From Streptomyces leeuwenhoekii (lineage in GTDB: Bacteria > Actinomycetota > Actinomycetes > Streptomycetales > Streptomycetaceae): a stretch of 64,000 bases of DNA. The position numbers were made by a program, and so were the translations under genes. Where the stretch lies: contig NZ_LN831790.1 in assembly GCF_001013905.1 (NCBI RefSeq), positions 6,462,001 to 6,526,000 on the forward strand, in the 5' to 3' direction. The notes beneath the pieces were generated by a model. That model did no database searches. It saw only the letters and a program-made list of their open reading frames with translations, and was not told where the DNA came from. Below are positions 39,456-48,767 of this stretch, in pieces (the first letter of the stretch is position 1; each line of letters opens with the position of its first letter).

Positions 39456-42400
39456 ATGACCGACACCGGCCAGATCCCGGGCGAGGGGCTGCCGGAGAAC
39501 GCAGGCACGGTGGAGCAGCCGGGCGTTCCCGCGCCCGACGCGTACGCCTACCTCTCCGAGACCACTGCCGAGGACGAGGACCTGCTGCTGCCGGGTGCCC
39601 AGGGCGCCTGGGGCAACGAGGTCCCGCCGCCCCCGCCGGAGCCGGTGGTCGAGGCCGTGCACGAGCCGGGCCCGCACGAGATGTCCGGCCGTGACAGCGG
39701 CTCGGTCGACCTCAGCGCCGTCCGGCACCCGGCCGCCGCGGCTCCACGCCGCCCCCTGCACCTCGGCCCGCCGATCCCCGACACCTCCGCGAGCCCGGTC
39801 CGCTCCCTCGCCGACCGCGGCCCCGCGGACGCGCCGGTGCGGCAGCCCGCTCCCGTGGCCGGCCACCCCGAGCACCACGACGCCCCCCGGGCGGCGGCGC
39901 CCTGGGGCCCGCAGGTCCAGGCGAGATCCGGGGCGTCGGCTGCCGAAACGGTTGTTCCGGCGCCAGCCCCCGCCGCCGAGCCGGCCGGTGCGGCCGAGGC
40001 CGTCGTGGCACGCGTGTCCACCGAGGCCGCCGCCGCGTCGGCGGGCCAGCCTGCGGCGGCGACGCCGTTCGTACCGGCGGACGAGGCCGCGCAGCCCCAG
40101 CCGGCCGAGGAGCCGGGCGCGCCCGCCCCGGCCCCCGACGGCACCGGGGCAGCCCCGGCCGTAAACGCCGGTGACACGGACGCGCAGGTGGCGAACGCCG
40201 GGGACGACACGTCCGGGCAGGCCGTGGACGCCGACGGCGGCGAGGCCCGGCCGGACACCGCCTCCGCCGAACCCGTCGGGGTCGCTGTCGACGCCACGGT
40301 CGCCGCGGACGCGCAGGCCGCCGAGCCCGCCGTGGCTGCCGAGCCTTTCGAGCCCGTGGCCGTCGAGACCGAGGCCGTCGAGACCGGGGCCGGTGAGCCG
40401 GGCGCAGCGGCCGTGCCGTTCGCGGAAGCCGGGCAGGTGCCGCACTCCGGGGACGCCGCCCCGGCCCATGCCGCCCTCGCGGAGCAGGACGTGACGGCCG
40501 GTCAGGAGACCGGCCCGGTCGCGCCGGACGCGCCCGCCGCCGACGGACAGGGCGCCGAGACCATGGAGCCCGCCGTCGCCGCGCCGGTCGCGCAGGCCCC
40601 GCGGGAGGCCGACACCGTCACCGACGGCGAGATGGTGGCGGCGGACGCCTCGGACGACTACGCGCCCGCGCAGGCGGATGAGGCCGGTCCGTCCGCCGAG
40701 GGCGTGCAGGAATTCCAGGTGCAGGACCTCCGGGGCGTGCAGGAAGTCCAGGGCATTCAGGACGTCCAGGGTGTTCAGGAGGTCCAGGCCCCGGTCGAGG
40801 CCTGGGCCGCCGAAGCCGCCCCCGAGGGCGCCCCGGCCGTGGCCCGGGACGGTGCCGCGCCGGAGACCGCACCGCCCGCCGAGCCGGTCGCACAGGCGGA
40901 CGCTCAGGGCGCGGTGACAGCCGCGCCCGAGTCGGCTCAGGACGGCCCCGGGAGCGATGACGTGTCCGAGGCGGAGGAACAGGGTCCGGCCGAGGAGGCC
41001 CTCGAGGCCGTTCCGGCGCAGGAATCCGCCGAGGCCGTGGCCTCGGCCGCGGAAGCGCCCGGGGTTCCGGAGGCGGTCCAGGCCCCGGAGGCGGTCGAGG
41101 CCCTGGAGGTGCCCCAGGCTCCCGTGGCCGCCGAGGCGGCTGACGGCATCGTTCCCACCGCCCCGGTCGACCCGGTCGCCGCAGACGCCCAGGGGGCCGA
41201 GGCCGCCCCGGTTTTGGAGGCCGCCGAGCCCGCGGAGGGGGTCGCCCAGGTCTCCGAGGCAGCGCCGGAGCTCGCCGAGCCCGCTCAGGCCCCCGTTGCC
41301 GCCGAGGGGACTCCCGCCGCCGAGAGCCCCGAGCAGATCCCCCAGGACGCCGCGCCCGAGGACGCCCCGGCGTCCGAGGTGCCCGGTCCCGGCCCCGAGG
41401 GCGCCGAGCCCGCGCCGGTCGCGGCGGCTCCGGCCGAGCCGGCCGCCGCTGCCGGACACGAGAACGCCCCGCACGAGGACATCCCGTACGAGAACGCCCC
41501 GCACCCGCACGAGGGGCAGGAGTACGGCGGACAGCGGGCGGGCGGCCACGGGGACGTCGGCCAGACCGGCCAGGACGTGGGCGGGCCGCAGCACCAGCAG
41601 GTTCCGCTCGGCCCGGAGGGGCAGCACACGCAGCCCGCGCCGCACGCGCAGGGCCCGCAGTCGTTCCCGCCGGCCCCGTCGGGCGACGCGCCGCAGCCCG
41701 CCGTGGACGGACAGGCGCCCCTCGCCGCGCAGCCGCAGGCGGACCCGGCCGCGAGCGCCGTACTCACCGCCCCCGCCGCCCGGGCGGCCGCCCCGGCCGA
41801 CGAGTTCGCCCCGGCCGACGGCCAGGTGCCGGCCGGCCCGCGGCCCGTTCCGGTCCCCGCCCCCCGCGAGGCCGACCCCGAACTCGCACAGAACGCGGAC
41901 GACCTGGACACCCGGGCCGCCGACCAGGAAGACCAGGAAGACAGCGAAGTGAGCACGGCCGCAGGGGCGGAAGCAGGACAGTCCACCGGCCCGGCCGCGC
42001 CCGCCTACGACGACGTCGAACGCGAAGCCGTCCTGAAGGTCATGCGCGAACGCCGTGACATCCGCAACGGCTTCCGCGGCGACCCCATCCCGCACGAGGT
42101 GCTGCTCCGGGTTCTGGAGGCGGCCCACACCGCCCCGTCCGTCGGCCACTCCCAGCCCTGGGACTTCGTCGTCATCCGCTCCGCCGAGACCCGGCGCGCG
42201 ATGCACGAGCTGGCCATGCGCCAGCGTGAGGCGTACGCCAAGTCGCTGCCCAAGGGCCGGGCCAAGCAGTTCAAGGAACTGAAGATCGAGGCCATCCTCG
42301 ACACCCCGGTGAACATCGTCGTCACCGCCGACCCGACCCGCGGCGGCCGCCACACCCTGGGCCGCCACACACAACCGCAGATGGCGCCGTACTCCGCCGC

Positions 42401-43721
42401 GCTGGCGGTGGAGAACCTCTGGCTCGCCGCCCGCGCGGAGGGCCTCGGCGTCGGCTGGGTCAGCTTCTTCGACGAGCGGGAGATGGTCCGCACCCTCGGC
42501 CTGCCCGAGCACCTCGAAGTCATCGCCTACCTGTGCGTCGGCTACGTCGACGCATTCCCCGACGAGCCCGAGCTGATGCAGGCGGGCTGGTCCAAGCGCC
42601 GCCCGCTCTCCTGGGTCGTGCACGAAGAGACCTACGGCCGCCGCGCCCTGCCCGGGGAGGAGCCCCACGACCTGCTTGCCGAGACCGTCGCACAGATCCG
42701 ACCGCTGGACGCCAAGGCGCTCGGCGAGGCCTGGGAGCGACAGAAGCGCATGACCAAGCCGGCCGGTGCCCTCGGCATGCTGGAGATCATCTCCGCGCAG
42801 CTGTGCGGCCTGTCCCGGCAGTGCCCGCCGCCGATCCCGGAGCCCGCGGCCGTCGCCGTCTTCGCCGGCGACCACGGCGTGCACGCCCAGGGCGTCACCT
42901 CCTGGCCGCAGGAGGTCACGGCCCAGATGGTGGCCAACTTCCTCGGCGGGGGAGCGGTCTGCAACGCCTTCGCCACCCAGGTCGGCGCCGAGGTGTGCGT
43001 GGTCGACGTGGGCGTGGCGGCCGATCTGCCCGCCACACCCGGCCTGCTGCCCCGCAAGGTCCGCGCGGGCACGGCCGACATGACCACCGGTCCGGCGATG
43101 ACCCGCGAGGAGGCCAAGCGGGCCATCGAGGTGGGCATCGAGACCGCCCGCGACCTGGTCGCCGCCGGGAACAAGGCGCTGCTCACCGGCGAGATGGGCA
43201 TCGCCAACACCACGGCGTCCGCCGCCCTGATCTCCGTCTTCACCGGTGCCGACCCGGCCGAGGTCACCGGCCGCGGCACCGGCATCAACGACGAGACGCT
43301 GGCCCGCAAGACCGAGGTCGTCCGCCGCGCGATCGAGCTCCACCAGCCGGACCCGGCCGACCCGGTCGGCGTCCTCGCGGCGGTCGGCGGCCTGGAGCAC
43401 GCCGCCATGGTCGGCCTGCTCCTGGGCGGCGCCTCCCTGCGTACGCCGGTGATCCTGGACGGCGTCAGCGCCGGCGCCGCCGCGCTGGTCGCCCGCGCCA
43501 TCGCCCCCGAGGTGCTGGCCGCGTGCATCGCGGGTCACCGCAGCGCCGAGCCCGGCCATGTGGCGGCCCTGAACAAGCTGGGCCTGCGCCCCCTGGTCGA
43601 CCTCGACCTGCGGCTCGGGGAGGGCACCGGCGCCCTGCTGGCCCTGCCGATGGTGCAGAGCACCGCCCGGGCGATGCACGAGGTGGCGACGTTCGATTCG
43701 GCGGGCGTGACGGAGAAGTAG
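39456..43721 (+). CDS. cobT: BluB-CobT fusion with long disordered N-terminus (DMB synthase-like + nicotinate-nucleotide:DMB phosphoribosyltransferase)
   Basis: 1421 residues from ATG 39456 (GAGGGG five bases upstream). Residues 1-850 are low-complexity Ala/Pro/Glu/Val sequence without a recognisable fold, with repeats such as VQEVQGIQDVQGVQEVQ. Residues ~851-1065 are a BluB/nitroreductase domain (RRDIRNGFRGDPIPHEVLLR, APSVGHSQPWDFVVI, GLGVGWVSFFDE). Residues ~1075-1415 are CobT (FAGDHGVHAQGVTSWPQEVT, GEMGIANTTASAALI, LDLRLGEGTGALLALPM). BluB makes 5,6-dimethylbenzimidazole from FMNH2; CobT activates it for the lower ligand of B12, so the fusion joins consecutive steps. An internal GTG at 41949, with AGGAAG upstream, would give a 590-residue two-domain protein. 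Both catalytic regions look intact. Confidence 0.88.
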   Translation: MTDTGQIPGEGLPENAGTVEQPGVPAPDAYAYLSETTAEDEDLLLPGAQGAWGNEVPPPPPEPVVEAVHEPGPHEMSGRDSGSVDLSAVRHPAAAAPRRPLHLGPPIPDTSASPVRSLADRGPADAPVRQPAPVAGHPEHHDAPRAAAPWGPQVQARSGASAAETVVPAPAPAAEPAGAAEAVVARVSTEAAAASAGQPAAATPFVPADEAAQPQPAEEPGAPAPAPDGTGAAPAVNAGDTDAQVANAGDDTSGQAVDADGGEARPDTASAEPVGVAVDATVAADAQAAEPAVAAEPFEPVAVETEAVETGAGEPGAAAVPFAEAGQVPHSGDAAPAHAALAEQDVTAGQETGPVAPDAPAADGQGAETMEPAVAAPVAQAPREADTVTDGEMVAADASDDYAPAQADEAGPSAEGVQEFQVQDLRGVQEVQGIQDVQGVQEVQAPVEAWAAEAAPEGAPAVARDGAAPETAPPAEPVAQADAQGAVTAAPESAQDGPGSDDVSEAEEQGPAEEALEAVPAQESAEAVASAAEAPGVPEAVQAPEAVEALEVPQAPVAAEAADGIVPTAPVDPVAADAQGAEAAPVLEAAEPAEGVAQVSEAAPELAEPAQAPVAAEGTPAAESPEQIPQDAAPEDAPASEVPGPGPEGAEPAPVAAAPAEPAAAAGHENAPHEDIPYENAPHPHEGQEYGGQRAGGHGDVGQTGQDVGGPQHQQVPLGPEGQHTQPAPHAQGPQSFPPAPSGDAPQPAVDGQAPLAAQPQADPAASAVLTAPAARAAAPADEFAPADGQVPAGPRPVPVPAPREADPELAQNADDLDTRAADQEDQEDSEVSTAAGAEAGQSTGPAAPAYDDVEREAVLKVMRERRDIRNGFRGDPIPHEVLLRVLEAAHTAPSVGHSQPWDFVVIRSAETRRAMHELAMRQREAYAKSLPKGRAKQFKELKIEAILDTPVNIVVTADPTRGGRHTLGRHTQPQMAPYSAALAVENLWLAARAEGLGVGWVSFFDEREMVRTLGLPEHLEVIAYLCVGYVDAFPDEPELMQAGWSKRRPLSWVVHEETYGRRALPGEEPHDLLAETVAQIRPLDAKALGEAWERQKRMTKPAGALGMLEIISAQLCGLSRQCPPPIPEPAAVAVFAGDHGVHAQGVTSWPQEVTAQMVANFLGGGAVCNAFATQVGAEVCVVDVGVAADLPATPGLLPRKVRAGTADMTTGPAMTREEAKRAIEVGIETARDLVAAGNKALLTGEMGIANTTASAALISVFTGADPAEVTGRGTGINDETLARKTEVVRRAIELHQPDPADPVGVLAAVGGLEHAAMVGLLLGGASLRTPVILDGVSAGAAALVARAIAPEVLAACIAGHRSAEPGHVAALNKLGLRPLVDLDLRLGEGTGALLALPMVQSTARAMHEVATFDSAGVTEK

Positions 43722-43982
43722 ACGGGACCGGCGGCCACGGCCGCCCTCCCCGCCCGGGCGGAGACCCCGCCCGGGCGCCCGCTCCGCCCGGCGCCCGGCG
43801 AGCCCGCGGCCGCGCCGCGCTCCCGGCCACCCGAGCCCACCCATCGGACACCCGGCCCGCCCCGCCCGTCCGCGCCTTAAAATCGCACGTCAGAACCAGC
43901 GCAGAGCGGTGCCGGCGCACATCCGGCACCCGCACCACCTCCCCAGGCCACCGCACCGCCGTACAACAGGAGCCGCACCGCC

Positions 43983-45215
43983 ATGGCCGAACACCCCGCC
44001 TACCCCGTAGGTCTCCGCCTCACCGGCCGCCGCGTGGTCGTCCTCGGCGGCGGCCAAGTGGCCCAGCGCCGCCTGCCGGCTCTCATCGCGGCGGGCGCGG
44101 ACATCGTCCTCGTCTCCCCGGAGGCCACCCCCTCGGTGGAGGCCATGGCGGACGCGGGCGAGATCACCTGGCGGAAGCGCCGGTACGAGGAGGGAGACCT
44201 CGCGGACGCCTGGTACGCCCTCATCGCCACCAGCGACCGGCCGGCCAACGAGGCCGCCTCCGCCGAGGCCGAACGCAACCGCGTGTGGTGCGTCCGCTCC
44301 GACGACGCCGACGCGGCCACCGCCTGGACCCCGGCGACGGGCCACAGCGAGGGCGTCACCGTCGCCGTCCTCACCACGGACGCCCGCGGCCGCGACCCCC
44401 GCCACACCGCCGCCGTCCGGGACGCCGTCGTGGAGGGCCTGCGCGACGGCACCCTCGTCGCCCCGCACCACCGCACCCGCGTCCCGGGCGTCGCCCTGGT
44501 CGGCGGCGGCCCCGGCGACCCCGACCTGATCACCGTGCGCGGACGCCGCCTCCTGGCCGAGGCCGACGTGGTCATCGCGGACCGCCTCGGCCCGCGCGAC
44601 CTGCTCGCCGAACTGCCCCCGCACGTCGAGGTGATCGACGCCGCGAAGATCCCCTACGGCCGGTTCATGGCCCAGGAGGCCATCAACAACGCGCTGATCG
44701 AGCACGCCAAGCAGGGCAAGTCGGTGGTACGGCTCAAGGGCGGCGACCCCTTCGTCTTCGGCCGGGGCATGGAGGAGGCGCAGGCGCTCGCCGAGGCGGG
44801 CATCCCCTGCACGGTCGTCCCCGGCATCTCCAGCTCCATCTCCGTCCCGGGCGCGGCCGGCATCCCCGTCACCCACCGGGGCGTCGCCCATGAGTTCACC
44901 GTGGTCAGCGGGCATGTCGCGCCCGACGACGAGCGCTCGCTCGTCGACTGGCCGTCGCTGGCGAAGCTGACCGGGACCCTGGTGATCCTCATGGGCGTCG
45001 ACAAGATCGGCAGGATCGCCGAGACGCTCGTCGCGCACGGCAAGGCGCCGGACACCCCCGTCGCCCTCGTCCAGGAAGGCACCACGGCCGCCCAGCGCCG
45101 CGTCGACGCGACCCTCGCGACGGTCGCCGAGACGGTCCGCGCGCAGGAGGTCAAGCCGCCCGCGGTCATCGTCGTCGGGGAGGTCGTCCACGTGGGCCCC
45201 CGGCAAACGGCGTAA
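43983..45215 (+). CDS. CysG-like siroheme synthase: precorrin-2 dehydrogenase + uroporphyrinogen-III C-methyltransferase
   Basis: 410 residues. The N-terminal ~150 residues are a Rossmann SirC/Met8-type domain (RRVVVLGGGQVAQRRLPALI). The C-terminal ~250 are SUMT/CobA (VALVGGGPGDPDLITVRGRR, YGRFMAQEAINNALIEHAKQ, VVRLKGGDPFVFGRG). It would make precorrin-2 from uroporphyrinogen III and oxidise it towards siroheme. The central linker domain of E. coli CysG is shortened, so ferrochelation is uncertain. AGGAG lies ten bases before the ATG. It follows BluB-CobT by 261 bases with a probable own promoter (TTAAAAT near 43876). Confidence 0.9.
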   Translation: MAEHPAYPVGLRLTGRRVVVLGGGQVAQRRLPALIAAGADIVLVSPEATPSVEAMADAGEITWRKRRYEEGDLADAWYALIATSDRPANEAASAEAERNRVWCVRSDDADAATAWTPATGHSEGVTVAVLTTDARGRDPRHTAAVRDAVVEGLRDGTLVAPHHRTRVPGVALVGGGPGDPDLITVRGRRLLAEADVVIADRLGPRDLLAELPPHVEVIDAAKIPYGRFMAQEAINNALIEHAKQGKSVVRLKGGDPFVFGRGMEEAQALAEAGIPCTVVPGISSSISVPGAAGIPVTHRGVAHEFTVVSGHVAPDDERSLVDWPSLAKLTGTLVILMGVDKIGRIAETLVAHGKAPDTPVALVQEGTTAAQRRVDATLATVAETVRAQEVKPPAVIVVGEVVHVGPRQTA

Positions 45216-45342
45216 CCGGCTGACCGGCCCCGCCGGCCGCTCCCGTGACGACCACGTCCGGCGAGAGCGGCCGGGAGCAACAGGGACCGACAGGTCCGCA
45301 CGGACCGAGGACCAAGCACCGAGGACAAGGCAGTATCACCCC

Positions 45343-46161
45343 GTGGCCGAACTGATCACCGTCGAGGACCCCGCCGACCCGCGCCTGGGCGACTACACGG
45401 ACCTGACCGACGTCGAACTGCGCCGCAGGCGCGAACCCGCCGAGGGCCTGTTCATCGCCGAGGGCGAGAAGGTCATCCGGCGGGCCCATGACGCGGGCTA
45501 CGCGATGCGGTCGATGCTGCTGTCGGCCAAGTGGGTCGACGTCATGCGCGACGTCATCGACGCTTCTCCGGCCCCGGTGTACGTGGTCGATCCCCAACTC
45601 GCCGAGCGGGTCACCGGTTACCACGTGCACCGCGGCGCGCTCGCCTCCATGCAGCGCAGGCCGCTGCCGGAGGCGGCCGAGCTGGTGGCGACGGCTCGCC
45701 GGGTCGTGGTGATGGAATCCGTCAACGACCACACCAACATCGGGGCGATCTTCCGCTCCGCCGCCGCCCTCGGCATGGACGCGGTCCTGCTCTCCCCGGA
45801 CTGCGCCGACCCCTTGTACCGGCGCAGCGTCAAGGTCTCGATGGGCGCGGTGTTCTCCGTGCCGTACGCGCGACTCGACCCCTGGCCCCGGAGCCTGGAG
45901 ACGATCCGCGAGGCGGGCTTCACGCTGCTCGCCCTCACCCCCGACGAGAAGGCCACGGCGCTCGACGAGGCCGCTCCCCACCGGATGGACCGCGTCGCCC
46001 TCATGCTCGGCGCCGAGGGCGAGGGACTGTCGCGCCGCGCGCTGGCGGCCGCCGACGAGTGGGTCCGCATCCCCATGTCCCACGGCGTCGACTCGCTGAA
46101 CGTGGGCGCCGCGGCGGCGGTCGCCTTCTACGCGGTCGCCACGGGGCGGTCCGGCACCTGA
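45343..46161 (+). CDS. SpoU/TrmH-type RNA 2'-O-methyltransferase
   Basis: 272 residues. The N-terminal RNA-binding region (EGLFIAEGEKVIRRAHDAGY) precedes the knotted SPOUT domain with NDHTNIGAIFRSAAALGMDA, ALMLGAEGEGLS and RIPMSHGVDSLNVGAAAAVA, the three family motifs. It methylates a ribose in rRNA or tRNA with SAM; the site is not readable. GTG start at 45343. It converges on the kinase gene. Confidence 0.92.
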   Translation: MAELITVEDPADPRLGDYTDLTDVELRRRREPAEGLFIAEGEKVIRRAHDAGYAMRSMLLSAKWVDVMRDVIDASPAPVYVVDPQLAERVTGYHVHRGALASMQRRPLPEAAELVATARRVVVMESVNDHTNIGAIFRSAAALGMDAVLLSPDCADPLYRRSVKVSMGAVFSVPYARLDPWPRSLETIREAGFTLLALTPDEKATALDEAAPHRMDRVALMLGAEGEGLSRRALAAADEWVRIPMSHGVDSLNVGAAAAVAFYAVATGRSGT

Positions 46162-46177
46162 CCGGGCTTCGAGCGCG

Positions 46178-46221
46178 GGGCCGGGGAGTCGCTCCGCCTG
46201 TGACGGGAGCGGCCCCGGCCC
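46178..46221. terminator. Bidirectional terminator between methyltransferase and kinase genes
   Basis: GGGCCGGGG pairs with CCCCGGCCC, and inside it CGCTCC pairs with GGAGCG, with a small bulge and a 10-base loop. Confidence 0.7.
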
Positions 46222-46222
46222 G

Positions 46223-47677
46223 TCAGTCCGTCGGCCCGGGCGCCGGTTCGGCGGCGGGCGGCGTGCGGACCTCGCCCGGCGGCGTGTGGCCGGGGCGTAC
46301 CAGCTCCTGCTGCTGCCGTACGTCCTGCCGGTCACCGAGCCCCCGGGCCGGCCCCTGACAGCCCTGCGCCGCCGCGATACCGAGGGCGACCAGCAGCGTC
46401 ACGACCACGAACACGAACAGCCGCTGGCGCAGCAGACGCGGATTGGCGGGGCGCAGCCCCGTCCCCGTGCCGCGGGGCGCCGGGCGACCGCCGCCGGTGC
46501 GCGGACCCGGCCTGCCGCCGCCGGAACGTGTCGCGTTCCGTCCGGTGTTCCGTCCGGTGGCGTTGCGGGAGGCGGGCGTCGGCCTGGGGCGGGAGCCGGG
46601 CCGTGCGGACCGCGACCCCGTACCGCCTCGCGAGGCGCTGCCGCCTCGCGGCGGGGCGGTGCCCCGGGGCGGTGTGGCTCCTCGGGCGCCGGAGGCACCG
46701 CGAGGCACGGGAGTGCCCTGCGCGCCCGGTGCGCCCGACCGCTCCTGGGGGCGCCGCTGCGTCCGCTCCGGGTAGCTGTCGCCGAGCCGTCCGGTGGGCC
46801 GGTCGGCCTCACCGGCGCGGGGCGCGGGCGGCCGTACGTCGGCGAGGCCCTGCGCCTCCCGGGCCGCGATCTCCTTCAGCCTCAGCGACAGTTGGAGCGT
46901 GCTCGGCCGCTCCTCGGGGTCCTTCGCCAGGCACGCCCGGATGAGCGGGGCGAGAGCGTCGGGAACACCGTGCAACTGCGGTTCCTCGTGCACCACGCGG
47001 TACAGCATCACCTCGGAACTGCCGTGCCCGAAGGGCGAGTCGCCCATCGACGCGTACGCGAGCGTGGCCCCGAGCGAGAACACGTCCGTCGCCGGTGTGA
47101 CGGCGGCCCCGCGCACCTGCTCCGGGGCGAGGAAGCCGGGGGAGCCGACCGCCGTGCCGACGTGCGTGAGCGTCGAGGCTCCCGTCGCCCAGGCGATGCC
47201 GAAGTCGATGATCCGGGGGCCCTTCGGGGAGAGCAGGATGTTCGACGGCTTCAGGTCCCGGTGGACGACCCCGGCCTCGTGCACCGCGACCAGCCCTTCG
47301 GACAGGGCGGCCCCGACGGCGGCGACGTCCGCCGCGCAGAGCGGGCCCTCGTCGACGACCTTGTCGTGCAGCGAGGGCCCGGGCACGTACTGCGTGGCGA
47401 ACCACGGCCGGTCCGCCTCCAGGTCGGCCGCCACCAGCCGTGCGGTGCAGCCGCCCCGGATCCGCCGAGCCGCCGAGACCTCACGCGCGAACCGCGAGCG
47501 GAACTCCTGGTCCTCGGCCAGATCCGGCCGGATGACCTTCAGCGCGACCCGCTGCCCCTTCTTGTCGGAGCCCAGGTAGACCACGCCCATTCCGCCCGCG
47601 CCGAGCCGTCTGTGAAGCCTGAACGAGCCGACGACGCGCGGGTCCTCGCGCCTCAGGCGCATCATCGCCATGTTCAT
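46223..47677 (-). CDS. Serine/threonine protein kinase, membrane-anchored
   Basis: 484 residues. The kinase domain (~15-275) has the glycine loop LGAGGMGVVYLG, Lys in VALKVI, HRDLKPSNILL, DFG in IIDFGIAWATG and GSPGFLAPEQVRG, all intact. Residues ~285-425 are a Pro/Arg/Gly-rich disordered linker. One membrane helix (LFVFVVVTLLVALGIAAAQG) follows, then a short outside tail without PASTA domains. It phosphorylates Ser/Thr of unknown targets. The start is uncertain: ATGs at 47677, 47671, 47665 and 47662 lie together; the first is used. Confidence 0.9.
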   Translation of the reverse strand: MNMAMMRLRREDPRVVGSFRLHRRLGAGGMGVVYLGSDKKGQRVALKVIRPDLAEDQEFRSRFAREVSAARRIRGGCTARLVAADLEADRPWFATQYVPGPSLHDKVVDEGPLCAADVAAVGAALSEGLVAVHEAGVVHRDLKPSNILLSPKGPRIIDFGIAWATGASTLTHVGTAVGSPGFLAPEQVRGAAVTPATDVFSLGATLAYASMGDSPFGHGSSEVMLYRVVHEEPQLHGVPDALAPLIRACLAKDPEERPSTLQLSLRLKEIAAREAQGLADVRPPAPRAGEADRPTGRLGDSYPERTQRRPQERSGAPGAQGTPVPRGASGARGATPPRGTAPPRGGSASRGGTGSRSARPGSRPRPTPASRNATGRNTGRNATRSGGGRPGPRTGGGRPAPRGTGTGLRPANPRLLRQRLFVFVVVTLLVALGIAAAQGCQGPARGLGDRQDVRQQQELVRPGHTPPGEVRTPPAAEPAPGPTD

Positions 47678-47707
47678 CCCCGCTGCCCGGTCCCTGTGAC
47701 GAGCCAC

Positions 47708-48239
47708 AGCTTACGTTTCCACGCCCGCCCGCGCGCAGAGGCCGCGCCCTCTCGCGCCGACTGATTGACGGTGGCGGGCGCGACAATTGAGAGGCGGTCA
47801 GACAGATGACGCCGGAAACGCCCATACTCCGGCCGCGTACCCAACCGCCCGTCCGCACAGGGGGATTGGCCCCCGGAGGGGCGGCGGGGGCGAGACGGCC
47901 GGGGCCGCCGGTGGCGCGCGGCGGGCGGCCGGGGCCGTGGCGGGCGGGGCCGGGTGGCGGGCGCGGACGGCGGTACGCGGGGGTCCGGTGGACGTGACCG
48001 AAGTCACCCGGTGGAGTGTCGTGCGGGGCCTTCGGGTGGGGGGACGGCCCCGGGTGGCCGCGACCGGCACGGAGAAACCGGGGCACAGCGGGCGCCCCTT
48101 CCGGGAAGACCCGGAGGTACGGCCCCGCGTCTCCACCCAGGGGAGTACGCCGCACGTGGCGGCTCATCCTCCGGGAGGCCCGGCAATCGGTACGAGGGCA
48201 TGACGTCCGGTGCGTCCCGGACGCCTAGATTTGAGGTCA
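47708..48239. other. Gene-free region between kinase and small membrane protein
   Basis: About 530 bases of G-rich DNA. No open frame has a credible ribosome site or codon pattern. A -10-like TAGATT at 48227-48232 probably belongs to the promoter of the small gene that follows. Confidence 0.4.
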
Positions 48240-48285
48240 AGCGGCGGACGCAGTACTCGTCCCCCGAGGTCCGACGTCCGCCGCT
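48240..48285 (+). other. 5'-leader hairpin before the small membrane protein gene
   Basis: An 11-bp perfect stem (AGCGGCGGACG / CGTCCGCCGCT) with a 24-base loop lies just downstream of the -10-like TAGATT and 35 bases before the start codon. It may stabilise the message or control access to the ribosome site. Confidence 0.45.
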
Positions 48286-48320
48286 GCCAAGGACAACCGA
48301 GCACGGTCAGGAGAGGGGTC

Positions 48321-48530
48321 ATGGCCCATACGGCACCGCGGACGCTGATCCGCGAGGAGGGACGCAAGGCGTACGCCGCCGCGTTCCGTCCCCGCCGTCA
48401 GGGCCGTCGTCACCCGCTGGTGGCGACCGTGATGGCCCTTCCCCTGGCGGTCCTGCTCCTTCTCGTCTTCGACGGCTGGGAGACAGTGGCCACACAGGCG
48501 TCGTCCGTGGGTGCGATGCTGGGGCGCTGA
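48321..48530 (+). CDS. Small membrane protein of unknown function (69 residues)
   Basis: The N-terminal 30 residues are very basic (TLIREEGRKAYAAAFRPRRQ). One hydrophobic helix follows (HPLVATVMALPLAVLLLLVF), then a short tail. An excellent GGAGAGGGG ribosome site precedes the ATG. The transcript is bounded by a promoter-like TAGATT with a leader hairpin and by a 14-bp terminator, so this looks like a free-standing, well-expressed gene. I do not recognise the family. Confidence 0.75.
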   Translation: MAHTAPRTLIREEGRKAYAAAFRPRRQGRRHPLVATVMALPLAVLLLLVFDGWETVATQASSVGAMLGR

Positions 48531-48619
48531 GCGGCGACCCCAGGCCCGGAAGAGCGGTCCGGGCGGGGACATCCCATCCATGAAACCCCGTGGGGACGGG
48601 GGTGCGGCGGACGGCACAG

Positions 48620-48651
48620 ATGCCGGCGCAGCTGGGGAGCTGCGCCGGCAT
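48620..48651 (+). terminator. Terminator after the 69-residue gene
   Basis: A 14-bp perfect stem ATGCCGGCGCAGCT with a GGGG loop, followed by TGCCCTTTT. It has the classic intrinsic terminator form. Confidence 0.85.
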
Positions 48652-48767
48652 TGCCCTTTTCCACGGGTCGGCCCGGGCGGGCGCTCCGTGTCCTCCGGCC
48701 GCGGGCCGGCGGCGCCCTGCCGCCACCTCGGCGCGGGCCACCGGCGAACGCCCCGTACCCTCACCCC

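Noticed and set aside
39381..43844. Open frame of nearly 4.5 kb opposite the BluB-CobT gene
   Set aside because: It covers the antisense of the whole fusion gene; its Gly/Arg/Leu-rich product shows no domain, and the plus-strand frame has two recognisable enzymes.
47787..48203. Possible protein of ~138 residues upstream of the small membrane gene
   Set aside because: Gly/Arg-rich composition without ribosome site or domain; overlaps the probable promoter region.
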